Below, piece by piece: positions 46,370-57,385 of a stretch of DNA of 64,000 bases. Position 1 is the first letter of the stretch; every line of letters begins with the position of its first letter. Both the position numbers and the translations under genes were made by a program. Below the pieces are notes generated by a model. It had not been told where the DNA came from and searched no databases. It was given only the letters and a program-made list of their open reading frames with translations. The stretch comes from Limnephilus marmoratus (lineage: Eukaryota > Arthropoda > Insecta > Trichoptera > Limnephilidae): contig OU862920.1 in assembly GCA_917880885.1 (NCBI GenBank), positions 44,303,019 through 44,367,018 on the forward strand. Reading direction: 5' to 3'.

Positions 46370-46500
46370 AAATACCCTTGAAATATTTTATTGCTTTCTC
46401 ATTCTCTTGCAGGCTAAATCCTATAGATGTATATGTTTGTCTATTTTTTGTATCGCTCGCTTACGTTTCATCGAGAAGTTTTCTCTTCAAAAGATACTTT
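46370..46500 (+). mobile_element. Family A repeat, 3' fragment
   Basis: TCTCTTGCAGGCTAAATCCT, ATAGATGTATATGTTTGTCT, TACGTTTCATCGAGAAGTTT. Confidence 0.7.
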
Positions 46501-47196
46501 TTTTACTTATAATTTTCTATACTCAGGGTCAGAGCCCTAGAGTCATTCAAATTGATTGCAAAACTAATGTTAACCTATGGTCTGTAGTAAGATTTAGCGT
46601 TTAAGAGCGTTTAACCAGCCAGCGGACGAAAATCCACATTTCGTCGAAAGTTGTTCTTCCGATCGTGCAGGGCGGTTACAATGAGAAAGATTGATTATTC
46701 TCCGTACCAGCTTTTTAAAATTATAACTCAATATCGAATTTATTTCAATCCAAATTAGCTTTAATTTATACTTTCATCCAAAAATGCTGAAAGGCGTGAT
46801 GATAAAACTATTAAAATAGTGTACTTTATGTAGTTATTTTTTTATTATAAGTATTTATCACTTTTTAAAAATGTCTAAATTTAATAAGAATGTTAAAAAA
46901 ATCTGAAATATATTAGTTTGTAAGTGCGCAAATAAATACACAAATGGACCAATTTTCGTCAAGAAACACATGTACGTACATATTTTTTAATGATTTTATT
47001 GAAACTTAAATTAAAATTCTAATACATAACTTTGCTAGATAATGTATTGATTTATTTTACTGCATGATTACATTATTTGAAATGGGTGTGGTATAATACA
47101 AAAACTTTTTTGAAAATTTAACAAATCTGCCAACGACCTATGGAATAACCTTATTTTAAATTCAAATTTACAAAAAAAAAAAATATAAATTCAAAA

Positions 47197-47415
47197 TACA
47201 ACACAAGATATTCAAACCTATCGAATTATATTATTCCAACAACAAAAACTTCAATGGCCCAGTCCCAGTTCAACTTTCTTGCACCTAAAATTTTTAATAA
47301 TTTATCATTTGAAATAAAGTCCAAAGACAAATATCTCACTTTCAAAAAGGCGCTTACTGACCTTCTGATGAGTGACAATGACAATGTTTATAACCTGTTT
47401 CACATACTAAAATAG
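47197..47415 (+). pseudogene. LINE reverse transcriptase ORF, C-terminal remnant
   Basis: An open plus frame of 72 codons to a stop: YNTRYSNLSNYIIPTTKTSM, AQSQFNFLAPKIFNNLSFEI, KSKDKYLTFKKALTDLLMS. The order NTR...P..T....Q..F...APK.(F/W)N.L..EIK....FKK.L...L is the common C-terminal tail of insect non-LTR (Jockey/CR1-like) reverse transcriptases. 5'-truncated. Confidence 0.8.
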
Positions 47416-48770
47416 TTATTAATTATTAATAGTTAAAAGAAAACAAAACGTAAGATATAATAATGTTTTATTACTAATGTTTTTGGGTTATTTGTCATTC
47501 AATTTATTCAAAATTAAAAACGGTTTTTGCAAATGCAAAATGATTTTAATGCAAAACGGAAATTTTCTAACCTTCGGAACATCCCCGATATGAGAGGTTA
47601 AACTTCCATATTCATCGGTTAATTATCATATTTAATGTCATATTTTATGTTTTTACCCCGCTTATAGCTCAATTTGACATAATTTTTCTTATAAAAGTAA
47701 TGCTTTATAATATTATGATGTTTTAATTTAAAATCACTTCATTAATATGTTAAAAAATAGAATTATACCAACGCATATTGTCGAACAGGCTATGCCTTTT
47801 GTAATCTTTTTTGTTTCCATTTTTTGTATTATCTTGTATTTGTATGTTTTTTTTTTAATAACTGTTACAATGAATCACAACTTTTCAATAATAGAAAGAG
47901 TATATGCCTGAATTATTTATTGTACATATTTACATTGTATTCATTTATCTATTTATAAAATAAGAAATATATATAGCAATAAGCTGCACATCTCACTAGG
48001 GCATTCCTGTATCGAGATGTGCAGTTTTACAACAAAGTTTTACAACAATGTAGTTTTACAATAATGTAATTTTTAAAAAAAAGATAAGAAAGAAACATAC
48101 ACATAAACTTAATAAAAATATTATAATAAACCTACAAAAGCAGCATGAGTACAGTTATTCAAACATTAATAAATAATTATATTCTGTCACCATGTTAGAA
48201 AATAACACCTCTTTTATTAACATATATCTCAATACTATTTGGAAAGATACTTACTGCAAATACTCAAGCTCCATTCTAATTACACCTTCATACACTTAAA
48301 AAAAAAAAAAAAATTACAACTGTGTGTAAATGTGTTGGTACTGTGTCCATGGCCGTATATATACATATTAATGTATTCATGTACCTAGACGCATATATAT
48401 GTGTAAGTGTGTGTGTGTATATGCCTATGTGTGTATGGATGTGTGCACCTGTATATACGTATGCGTATGCACTCACACATATAAATTTTAAAATAAGGAT
48501 ATGTATCTTCTCACAAACTTATCCTTACCCAATTCTTTTTCTCTTTACTAGTTTTTTATTATAACTTTACCAATTTTCAACATCATTACATTACTAATAG
48601 TTCCATATGTTAACAATAGACTTCACTTAAAGTAAATATCCTCCATTGTCACCATGAAACAGGCAGCCGCCTAGTATGGTGATTCAATGTATCCAATTCT
48701 ATGTAAATGTCTAATTATGTAACATGTATTTAAATAAATAAATAAAAATACTAAAAATTAAAAAAAAATC
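47416..48770 (+). mobile_element. Probable LINE 3' UTR
   Basis: AT-rich non-coding tail following the ORF remnant. It reaches GGCAGCCGCCTAGTATGGTG near 48662 and a terminal AAATAAATAAATAAA tract near 48730-48750, a typical LINE ending. The simple repeat at 48335-48480 is within it. Confidence 0.5.
48335..48480. repeat. TA/TG-rich microsatellite
   Basis: Degenerate TATATG/TGTGTG runs, for example GTGTAAGTGTGTGTGTATAT. Confidence 0.8.
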
Positions 48771-48779
48771 TAAAAAATT

Positions 48780-49467
48780 TATTACATAACTATGCTAGAT
48801 AAAAGAACAATATTTCGAAATCCATTTATAATTTTTTGCGGAAAAGAGTCAATACGTCTAAAAACTTTTTTGAAAATGACGTATTTCCGGCTTTCTCTGG
48901 TAATGCCCTCTTAAAATTAATTCTTTGTTCACGGGCGGAAATGGACCCGCGGGTCAAGGTTTACTAACTCCTGACGCATTGTGTGGATTGTAGTACAACT
49001 ATAATACGTGTGAGTAAGGGAGTGTGTTGGTGTGTGTGTGTAGGGGTATGCCTGTGTGCGTCGGGGATACCTCAGTAGTTTGGTAGTCCCCGTTAAACCA
49101 AGTAGGATATGATTTCTTTTATATTTAACTAGGTACCAAAAATTACACTTGAAACAGGATATTTTTAAAGAAGGGGAGAAGAGTTGGTTAACGCGGATAA
49201 GTATAGGTTAGGTGTTCCCTTTAGAGCACGCGCTGCCAGGATAATTCCTGTCCCGATTCGGAGAATGCGTAAACTTGGGACTATTTACAGATGTAACGGG
49301 ACAGTTGGAAGTTGAAAAGAGAACCGGGGACACGATTTCCCTTTATAAAATGGTAATACAATAATTTAATTGGTTCATTTACTCGGAGAAATTAGTAAAA
49401 AAAACTATGACAGGTTTTCGATGTTGTGTAAGCAGAATCATTTTAACTGGTGAGACTAATTTGTTCG
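48780..49467. other. No gene recognised
   Basis: Contains a short duplicate of the LINE's left flank (CATAACTNTGCTAGATAA and AAAAACTTTTTTGAAAAT at 47023/47100 and 48784/48857) and a small GT-rich tract near 49010-49045. Confidence 0.4.
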
Positions 49468-49684
49468 CTTTTCGGAACAACTCACATAGGTCTCATAGAA
49501 ATCGTTGTCTTCCTTACTATCATGTATAGGGAAAATAGGTTTACATTAAAATATAAAAGTTAACAACAAAATAAGTAAAATGTAGACCTTTACGAAATCA
49601 AAATTTTGGATAGCGATTTTAAAAATTTTATTAAACTTAATTTTATTTTTACATGGAACGACAAAAAGTAAGGTGAAAATAAGG
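49468..49684 (-). repeat. Dispersed repeat family E, copy 2
   Basis: Reverse-complement match to 44092-44342. Confidence 0.75.
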
Positions 49685-49730
49685 TTTATCATACATTTGT
49701 CCAATAAAATATGTATGTGTTTTTATTTTT

Positions 49731-50026
49731 GAAGTAAAACTTCTTTACGCACGCTTGACTTGGGGAGTAAGCTGGCGAATGCGTAACGAGAGCCTTACGA
49801 AAAGCGAGGCGATCGGTAGTTGAGAGGGAGTACGCTTCGTATATTACTGTAGGGGCAAGAGAGAGAGGTGCGAGCACACATTTTCTTTCTCTCTCTCTGT
49901 CATAGCCAGTTACGTTACAGTGCAGGCCTATTGTTTGTATCACACTGTATGAGCAAGAGAGAGCAGTGCGCGCGCACATTTTCTTTCTCTCTTCCTATCA
50001 TATATATGGAGCAGAAGTTTTACTTC
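49731..50026. mobile_element. MITE family C, copy 4 (inverted)
   Basis: GAAGTAAAACTTCTTTACGC at the left and CAGAAGTTTTACTTC at the right. It retains GACTTGGGGAGTAAGCTGGC and CATAGCCAGTTACGTTACAG. Confidence 0.88.
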
Positions 50027-50029
50027 AGT

Positions 50030-51300
50030 TGTGTGGTCTCTTTTTTTGTCATTATCAGCAATTTTAGAATTTTTTATAATATTTCAAAACTTATATGTTT
50101 ATTTCGATTTATAAAATTTTAAAGCGTAATAAAACTGTGTTTTTGGAAACGTTAAAAATATGCAATTTATTTAGATTTTATCGTAAAAGGGAAATATTTC
50201 TACCCTCTGACAAAATATGGTTGAGGCCTGAGGGATTTAAGAGATTTTTACTTATGTAGTAGTGTATTGGTTCGTAGGACTGCCAGGGTAAGAGGGGATT
50301 ACGGAATTTCCATGTAACGAACCAGTATAAACCATTAAATGTGCATTCAAACATACTCTCTTTAAAACATTTGCCTTTGTTAATTAGTCCTTAGTCGTTA
50401 GTTTTAACCCATTTCTTAATTTAATACCAATAATTATCTGTCAATAATGTGGTGCTTAATCAATCTAAGCCGAGTTTTCTAAGGTTGCAAAAGAAGTGGT
50501 AAAGATTTTCGAACCAAAATACGCAAAATTTTTAATGAATCAAAAGCGTAGCCTAATTAGTGATAATTATTTTATTTCTGGAATGAATCCCAAACACGCA
50601 CAACACCAAAACCTTTCCGCAATCTGATTACCCAGCCTTGATGTTCGTCACAAAGGGAAAACACATAGCAACGAATCTGGTTGGTTTCATTTATTTCGCA
50701 GCGAAATAATTAATAAACACGCGTAGCTGCGAGATTTGCCTTTAGATAAAAGCATGCGTAATAAAATGATGTGCGTAAAATAATACTGATGTCTATAGAT
50801 ATTATTACTCTTTCGTGTAGAATTTATAGAGTATGAAAGTGTACATTGCACTGAATATAAAATACGTAGAAAATTTATCTGTACGATGATGTTGCAAATT
50901 TACATAAGTTCAGCCTTTCGACTCCTAGGACTCAAGACAGGCTAAGGAAATTGGTTTCCTGTTCAAGAAAGAATTTCGATATTTTAAAAGGAATGCCATT
51001 TTTATCCAATTTATTTCGATTAATCTTTACTAGAAATAACTTTATAAAAAATATGAAAGCTTAAACTACTAAAAATATATTGTTTTCATAAGAGATGCAT
51101 GAAAGCGTCTAAAAACATATTAAAAAAATACATTTTTAAGGCGAAAATTATCGGTGGCACTTCCCTTTGTTTAATTTATTATATTTTTTAAAAATTATTA
51201 ACACAATAAATTGAAAATAAAACGCTTTTGTGCTTTAAATCGTGACCTCTAAGTCAATTTTCGATTGCTAAGCGATTTTTATGCCTATTGCCTATATACG
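50030..51300. other. No gene recognised
   Basis: AT-rich, no repeat family or ORF worth calling. Confidence 0.4.
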
Positions 51301-51315
51301 TGGTGATATAAGGCG

Positions 51316-51823
51316 CATGGGCGTAGGCAGGGTGGGGCAAGGTGGGGCATTTGCCCCACCCTGGCTGGCCGATGTAGAACCTCTGGGATTGTCGACCAAG
51401 TCGCGTTTTCAAATTTACATCATTTCATAGGATGGTTTTTCCTTTTTCCGTTTATATTCTTTGTATTCATATAGCCTATGAATATGCTGCAGAAGCTTAC
51501 TTTTTTCGGTACCTACTCTAGATTTTTATTTTTTGTCCCACCCTAAATCAAAACCTGGCTATCAGTTGCGGTCCGTGAGTTATCAGTGAGTTAGAGTGCT
51601 AAGATTGAAAAATATGACGTTATTGATGTTGTTGTAGCTGAAAATTATTTTAATTTTTTTTCAAAATTTCAGCATTTTGTATGAAGATTTTTAGTATATC
51701 TTCACACAAAATTTTGAAATTATGAAAAAAAATAAAATTCGTTGTCAGCTGTGATAACATCAATAACGTCGTATTTTTCAATCTTAGCACTCTAACTCAC
51801 TGAAAACTCACGGACCGCCCATG
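51316..51823. mobile_element. hAT-like element with CATGGGCG ends (508 bp)
   Basis: Starts CATGGGCGTAGGCAGGGTGG and ends CGGACCGCCCATG, with near-exact 8-bp duplications ATAAGGCG and ATAAGGCA. The ends match family D (32283-32987), but the interior differs and holds a long inverted repeat. Confidence 0.8.
51567..51816. repeat. Long inverted repeat (arms about 85-105 bp)
   Basis: GCGGTCCGTGAGTT...AGTGAGTTAGAGTGCTAAGA on the left pairs with TCTTAGCACTCTAACTCACT...AACTCACGGACCGC on the right. Pairing continues through AATATGACGTTATTGATGTT. Confidence 0.85.
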
Positions 51824-52199
51824 ATAAGGCATGTAAAGAATTCATAGATTTTTAGTTTCTTCTTAAAAGAAAATTGGCCTTACTTTGGATACATCAGACA
51901 CGCCCACAACACACTCCTTTCAGTTCATCTCTTTCTTGGTGCGTAAGTACTTTTCGTGATTTTATTTGCACGGGTATGGTATTTACATATTTGTTATTTG
52001 CAATTCCGCTTTACATCTCCATTCTTCTTACGTTTCCCTAACGGTATTACGCTTTCGAAGAATCGTGGCTTTGCTTTGAGAACGTTTAATTCTAGTTTTG
52101 TCAAAGGCCAAAAGTTAAATAGGAGAGTCAATGCACTTTGTGTGAACGCTTCCCGAGCGTAGCGGCCGTGCGCTTTATTTGAAGGAATACTTAATGCTT

Positions 52200-52562
52200 G
52201 TAGTTAGGGTACATCATGTCAAAACAATTTGACACGTTCCCGCGCGGCGTGCTTTCACAGTTAAATGATAAACTCGTTCCCGGTCTCATTGAGGCTGTGA
52301 ATCCGCAACACCCTGAAAATCGTTATGGAGCCGGCATTCTTCAAATTAATTTTAACCTTTTTAGGCCTGCGAAGTTCTTACCGCGAAACCAATTCGGCCG
52401 AGGGAATGTTTCGCTTGACAACAAAGGCGAACGAATATCTCGCGATCTCGGAGGTTGAAGTAGGAAGGGATCGCGTTGATAGCTCGTTTTGGAAGGGTCA
52501 AGGCGTGTTTTATGGTCATTTGTACTCGGTGGCGAGTGTCGCGCGCCTGAGCTCCGGGCACT
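52200..52562 (+). other. GC-richer open region of unknown nature
   Basis: About 360 bp clearly richer in GC and CpG than either side. A plus frame from 52216 reads MSKQFDTFPRGVLSQLNDKL, VPGLIEAVNPQHPENRYGAG and on to 52458 (80 codons). I recognise no family. It could be a fragment of a host exon, a processed insertion or a transposon piece. No splice sites or upstream frame support a gene. Confidence 0.3.
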
Positions 52563-52735
52563 GATATTATCTCCCGCGGGAATGTTGAACCTTTCTCATT
52601 CAGGAAAATTGAAAGATTTTTAATAAAACTTTCTTCACACAAATAAGGTATAGATTTATTTCTCAGCAAGGGTAGCCAGAGATGAACAAAATCCACATAA
52701 CTGTTAAAATACAGCCTTTTTGCTATATTTAAATT

Positions 52736-53100
52736 GACGACCTCCTTGGTTGAGTGGCTAAGATTCTTGGATTCGAATCCTGAGGTCGCGGTTTCAAATC
52801 TTTGCGTTTCGTTTCCAAATTTTTATTTGATTAATTTGTGTTATTTAAAATAATATATAGTATATTTGCGGCACGTTCCAGAGTGGTAGAGTACTCTTAG
52901 TATCGCCCTAGTGAAATATCACCATGCAGAGTCGAAACGTTGGTGTTGTTTGAAATGGCTTTAGCCGTAACCAGCTTTAGTGGTTACCAGATCTGAATAA
53001 GCTGGTACTTACTACTTACCAACCTTCGTCTTCCTCATCCGTCCCCTCCTCACTAACTTTAACCTCATAAAATACATGCTCCAATTCTCGCATTAAAAAT
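52736..53100 (+). mobile_element. tRNA-derived SINE, diverged copy
   Basis: Head GACGACCTCCTTGGTTGAGT and decayed B box GCGGTTTCAAATC, then TTTTATTTGATTAATTTGTG, CACGTTCCAGAGTGGTAGAG and ACCAGATCTGAATAAGC. The A tail is mostly lost. Confidence 0.85.
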
Positions 53101-53261
53101 ACATAATTTTCAGTTATTCTGACCCTTGGCATAACCCGATTCCAATATTTTATTCCATTGACTGTAGGTCTTCCCGGGGAGTCTCTGAATTCGCCTTATA
53201 TCCATATGCTTGTCGTATATTCTGATCCTGTTAACCTTTTCTCCGTAGATCGGTTTCACAC

Positions 53262-53340
53262 GTGTAAACCACCAAAGCTTATCAAAATCGTGTAAACCAT
53301 CAAAACTTATCAAAACCATGTAAACCACCAAAGCTTATCC
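53262..53340. repeat. 28-bp tandem repeat, three units
   Basis: Unit TGTAAACCACCAAAGCTTAT plus CAAAATCG; starts at about 53262, 53290 and 53318. Confidence 0.85.
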
Positions 53341-54344
53341 GATCTCAATATTCATCATAAGTGCCCGCCATCATTTTCTCCCATTCAACAAAGTCATTCC
53401 ATAGAAAAGTGTCATTTTCAAAATCAAAAATTTCTATTTTACGTTTTATCTCTACAAAGTAAAATGATTGTGATTATCTGTACCCCATGAAAACCGTATT
53501 TGAATTAAGTCACTCCATCTCCGCAAGATGTCGCCAGTACCTATTATTTTAAACGGGACCGCTTTTTCATCACTCATTCATTTGTTTACGCTTTCCTGTA
53601 AAATTAACTTTTTCGATTTGCTACACTTTTCTACGAAATGTGTGATATGGCTTTGCACAATACTCATGCCTATCAACGACTAAGCGCCGCCTAACCCAGT
53701 AACCCAAAACAATAAACCAAGATAAACCAAGTGGGATAGGGTACGAGTCTCTGACTGATTTTTAAAACAACAACAGATTGCCAACGCCTGGCGAGGAGGA
53801 AGGAGGTGCAGTTGCCCAGTGCCCACGCTGAACTCAGTGAACACGACCAGAGAACAGACAGCAGAGAGTGTATGACAGAGAGCATAGAGCAGAGAACAGA
53901 TACTAGAGTGCAGAGAACGGAGAGAAGAGGAGAGAACTGACATAAGGCAATGGCTTTGGTTGCAGGCAGAATACGACTGCGCTAACATGTCATGTATTTT
54001 TGGACGCTGTTTCCCATCGGCGGCATGTGAACCGTGATGGCGTTGTATCTGCTATTTCTGTAAACGGCAGCTCTTGGACCCTCGGACTCCGTAGCTGAAT
54101 TTCAGAGTGATATAAATAATATTATCTTGAAAATTAGAATAACATAATATTCTTTAAGGCGTTTCGTACAGTTTTATAGTAAACTCACACGATTTTGAAG
54201 CTATTGGATAATGTTTGGCGACATTATTGTTAGGACATGGACAACGCTCGCTCTGGAGGTCGCTAGCATGGTCAATCGATAACACCCTGCATCAATACGA
54301 TAGTAATTAAATCCACCAACTTTGGTCAGTTAGCCGATGTCTTA
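53341..54344. other. No gene recognised
   Basis: Includes a GA-rich simple stretch (AGAGAACAGA-type) at about 53835-53940. Minus-strand open frames over it are Ser/Leu-rich low complexity. Confidence 0.4.
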
Positions 54345-55182
54345 GAATAGGCCACTTGCATGGATTTCAGAACGACTCGGAAAAAATCGTGTGGATAGAT
54401 CTTTTTACTAAGATTACGAAAATGTTAGTAAAATTTTGTAGAAATGTACAGTTTTTTTTATTTTTAAATAAATAAATCCATTATTTGGGCTCGTGACGTC
54501 ACTACATGAAAATGTCCCGTCTCCGAAAATGTTCCTATTAATTTTGTAAAATTCCACACTGTTATATTTTTTTTATATGGCATCACTTTGATTTCAGGTG
54601 AATTTTTGATTTCGTTCACTAGATTTATTGTTTGTTCACTGCGAACTTATCATTTGGTTTGAATTTTTGACAGATATTGTGAAGAGAACCCCGTACAATT
54701 TAGATGTCGGTGCGTGTTTTAGAGGTATAATGGTTATGGTGCTGATTTTATCAAAATCAAATTTTATAATATTCTTATTATTATTATAATTTACAAGTAC
54801 AAGTATATTACATTGGATTTATTAATATAGACGTTGTACATAATAATGATTTATGATCAATAAGATGGATCAAGGAAAAAAATATTTATGAGATGTAATA
54901 TTTTTGGTATGCCTCGTTATTCTCCTGTGCCATTCGTGTGGAAAACGTTCTTTTTTTTTTAAATGATTTTCGGCTATGTAATTATTGTTTTTTCTCACCT
55001 ATAAAATTATGTCCCGTCTTTCCGGTTTATAAAAAATGGTCTGATTTTTCGGATTGAAATTTTCAAAAAATCCCCAGGGTTTCAAAAATACGATTAAAAA
55101 AATAATAATAATGCAGAATGTCTTAGAATATTTTCCTAAACCGGAAAAAAAATTAAAAAAATGTGATGCAAGTGGCCTATTG
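54345..55182. mobile_element. TTAA-type TIR element, copy 2 (inverted)
   Basis: GAATAGGCCACTTGCATGGA at the left and ATGCAAGTGGCCTATTG at the right; the whole length is homologous to the reverse complement of 16819-17684. Flanks are TTA and AAG, so the target duplication is not intact. Confidence 0.85.
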
Positions 55183-55185
55183 AAG

Positions 55186-55720
55186 ACTCCAGATACTAAT
55201 ATCTACAGCCTGTATGTCAGACGAATATCTACAGCTCATATGTTGAACTAATATCTACGAACTTCAGGGTGTTGACTAATATCTACAGAGCTAAGGTCGG
55301 ACGAATATCTATGACGGTCCCAGTGTTGACTAATATCTACAGAGCGTAGGTTGAACTAATATTACAGAGCGTAGGTTGGACTAATCAGCTAAATGTGTCC
55401 AATAGTCCGATATTAGGGATTTTTACATACATACTTACATAAATTAAGTTTTTTAAACTGCATACGCAATATTACGTTATTCCAATATGCTATACATAAT
55501 TGCAAATCCAACCTCTGCCAGTGCTGTAGATATTCGTCAACACTTTGGTTCTTATAGATATTAGTCAGCAGTTTGAGCTGTAGATATTCGTCAACACTTT
55601 GGTTCTCATAGATATTAGTCAACAGTTTGAGCTGTAGATATTCGTCAACACTTTGGTTCATATAGATATTAGTTAGATTTTTTCAGTTATTGGAATTCCT
55701 GTAGATATTAGTAGACGCCT
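55186..55720. repeat. 54-bp dimeric minisatellite present in both orientations
   Basis: Left array (55198-55385): AATATCTAC starts at 55198, 55224, 55250, 55278, 55304, 55332 and about 55358 (spacing 26/28). Right array (55526-55710): the complement GTAGATATT/ATAGATATT at 55526, 55554, 55580, 55608, 55634, 55662 and 55701 (28/26 alternation). Higher-order unit: GACTAATATCTATGAGAACC AAAGTGTT (28) plus GACGAATATCTACAG CTCAAACTGTT (26). About 140 bp of unrelated sequence separates them. Confidence 0.88.
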
Positions 55721-55979
55721 CCGAATTGAAAGCAATGGTATACGCGATCCATTGACTTCATTAGTTCATCTACGACGCGATCCATTGATTCCGTTCTAAC
55801 TTGGAGAAACCAAAGTTGTTCAAATACGACTAAAGACCTCATTAACTAATTAACTCTCGTTTAGTGTCAAAAAGTACATGCGAAGTGCCAATTTATATTA
55901 CAGTTAGTATTTAAATTCGAAATTATCACTTAATTAATCTCAAGTGACCTCCCAGGTAAGTATCACGTTCATTGGTCAA

Positions 55980-56180
55980 ATCATTGTACATATAGTTTCG
56001 AATCAGTGAACGACGAACCGGTGGGTGCAATTTTTAACCATAAGTTGATAAAATGTCTAATTTGTAGTTAGAAGTAAGATTGTAGAAATATATTATAAGC
56101 CTGTACAGCACTTGAGGTGATTTTTCACAAAAACGGCGCTATAAAATCTTTCAAATATTATTATTATTTATTCGAAGTTA
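55980..56180 (+). repeat. Dispersed 3'-end repeat, copy 3
   Basis: GACGAACCGGTGGGTGCAAT, ACCATAAGTTGATAAAATGT, CTTGAGGTGATTTTTCACAA, GGCGCTATAAAATC, then (ATT)n. This is the uninterrupted copy. Confidence 0.75.
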
Positions 56181-57020
56181 TTATTATTATTTATTATTTA
56201 TTTAAGTAGCCGTTTTTATATTTAGAAATGTAATATCTTAGACACAAACCCTAGTGCAGCAATCGGTTCGGATGTCAATAGCGCAACCCTTCTGGGGATA
56301 CCGATATAAAATATGAAACGAAGTTGAGCCAATCGATCCTATATTGTTAAGTTATCAATTTGATCGTGCTAAACCTCCTAAAAAACACCAATAAAATCGT
56401 AAAGCTCACACTACAATCTCTCCATAAAATGTTAAAAAAAGGTGTTTCATATTTACAAAATGGTATATCGGAATGAACACGTTTTTTCGATTATTAATAA
56501 TATGAATAATCACCCCCTGGTGTGTAAAAGCACCAGAGAGAAACATGGTATCGAACCTGTTTATAAGTCTACAGTGTACACACTGTAGTCACATCATTTT
56601 ATTACAATACAAAAATCTCTGACAAAGGTTTACGAGTGTCCCCTTTCATTCATTAGGATTTGAATAGAAACAGTCGATAGCCAATAAGATTACTTGAATG
56701 GTAACGTAATAATATATCGGGATTGAACCGTTTTGTAATTGGCAGACGAGCGTTGAAGTTTTATTGTTACGGGGTTGAAAGTTGAAACTCGCGCTGAGTT
56801 AACGAGGAGTTTGAGATTAGTATCGCGAAATTTAGTACTAGTTGTACGCCAAATGCCACTTATAGAAACAGACGATAGTCAATAATATGATTACTTGAAG
56901 GAGGACGTCAAAACATAATATATGGGACTGACAACCATTTTGTATATAGCAGTTGATCGTTGAAGTATTATTGTTTTGGGGTTGAAACGCAATAGAGAGT
57001 TAAGTTGTATTGCATAAATA
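56181..57020. other. Unassigned, one internal duplication
   Basis: Two related segments of about 200 bp: AGAAACAGTCGATAGCCAAT near 56666 and AGAAACAGACGATAGTCAAT near 56864, each followed by GATTACTTGAA and, further on, GTTGAAGT and GGGGTTGAAA. Confidence 0.55.
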
Positions 57021-57024
57021 TTCG

Positions 57025-57245
57025 AGTGCAGTTTTCACGCGGTGGAAGCGAAACTTTACCAATTTCAACCAATACTTGAAAATTGAGGTAGACCTAGCGT
57101 AATTTCCGTTTCATATCTCAACCAATAGGAGCCTTTAAAAGTGACATCATAATCAAAGCGGCCAAGAGCGCAGTTGATGCAGTAATCGTCATTTCAGTTT
57201 CATTCGAAATCCAAATCACACCGGGGCTATAGAAGTTTCACTTCA
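57025..57245 (+). mobile_element. MITE family B, plus copy
   Basis: GTGCAGTTTTCACGCGGTGG, AAGCGAAACTTTACC, AACCAATAGGAGCCTTTAAA, GTGACATCATAATCAAAGCG, ending GGGGCTATAGAAGTTTCACTTC. Confidence 0.85.
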
Positions 57246-57288
57246 ATAAATTGCTGATTAATCGTTATTACTAGCAGTTGAAAGTTGT

Positions 57289-57298
57289 TGTTGTTGTT

Positions 57299-57384
<86 letters not shown>
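57289..57384. repeat. GTT run and about 84-bp poly-T
   Basis: TTGTTGTTGTTGTT followed by an unbroken T run. Could be the reverse of a retroposon A tail; the adjoining sequence at 57385 onward is not recognised. Confidence 0.95.

Positions 57385-57385
<1 letters not shown>

Noticed and set aside
55186..55720. CRISPR-like direct repeats
   Set aside because: The repeats are degenerate, adjoin without unique spacers, occur in both orientations and sit in an insect genome; a minisatellite explains them.
57289..57384. Regulatory poly-T element
   Set aside because: A plain homopolymer of this size is more simply a retroposon tail or a microsatellite, and its length may be affected by sequencing.
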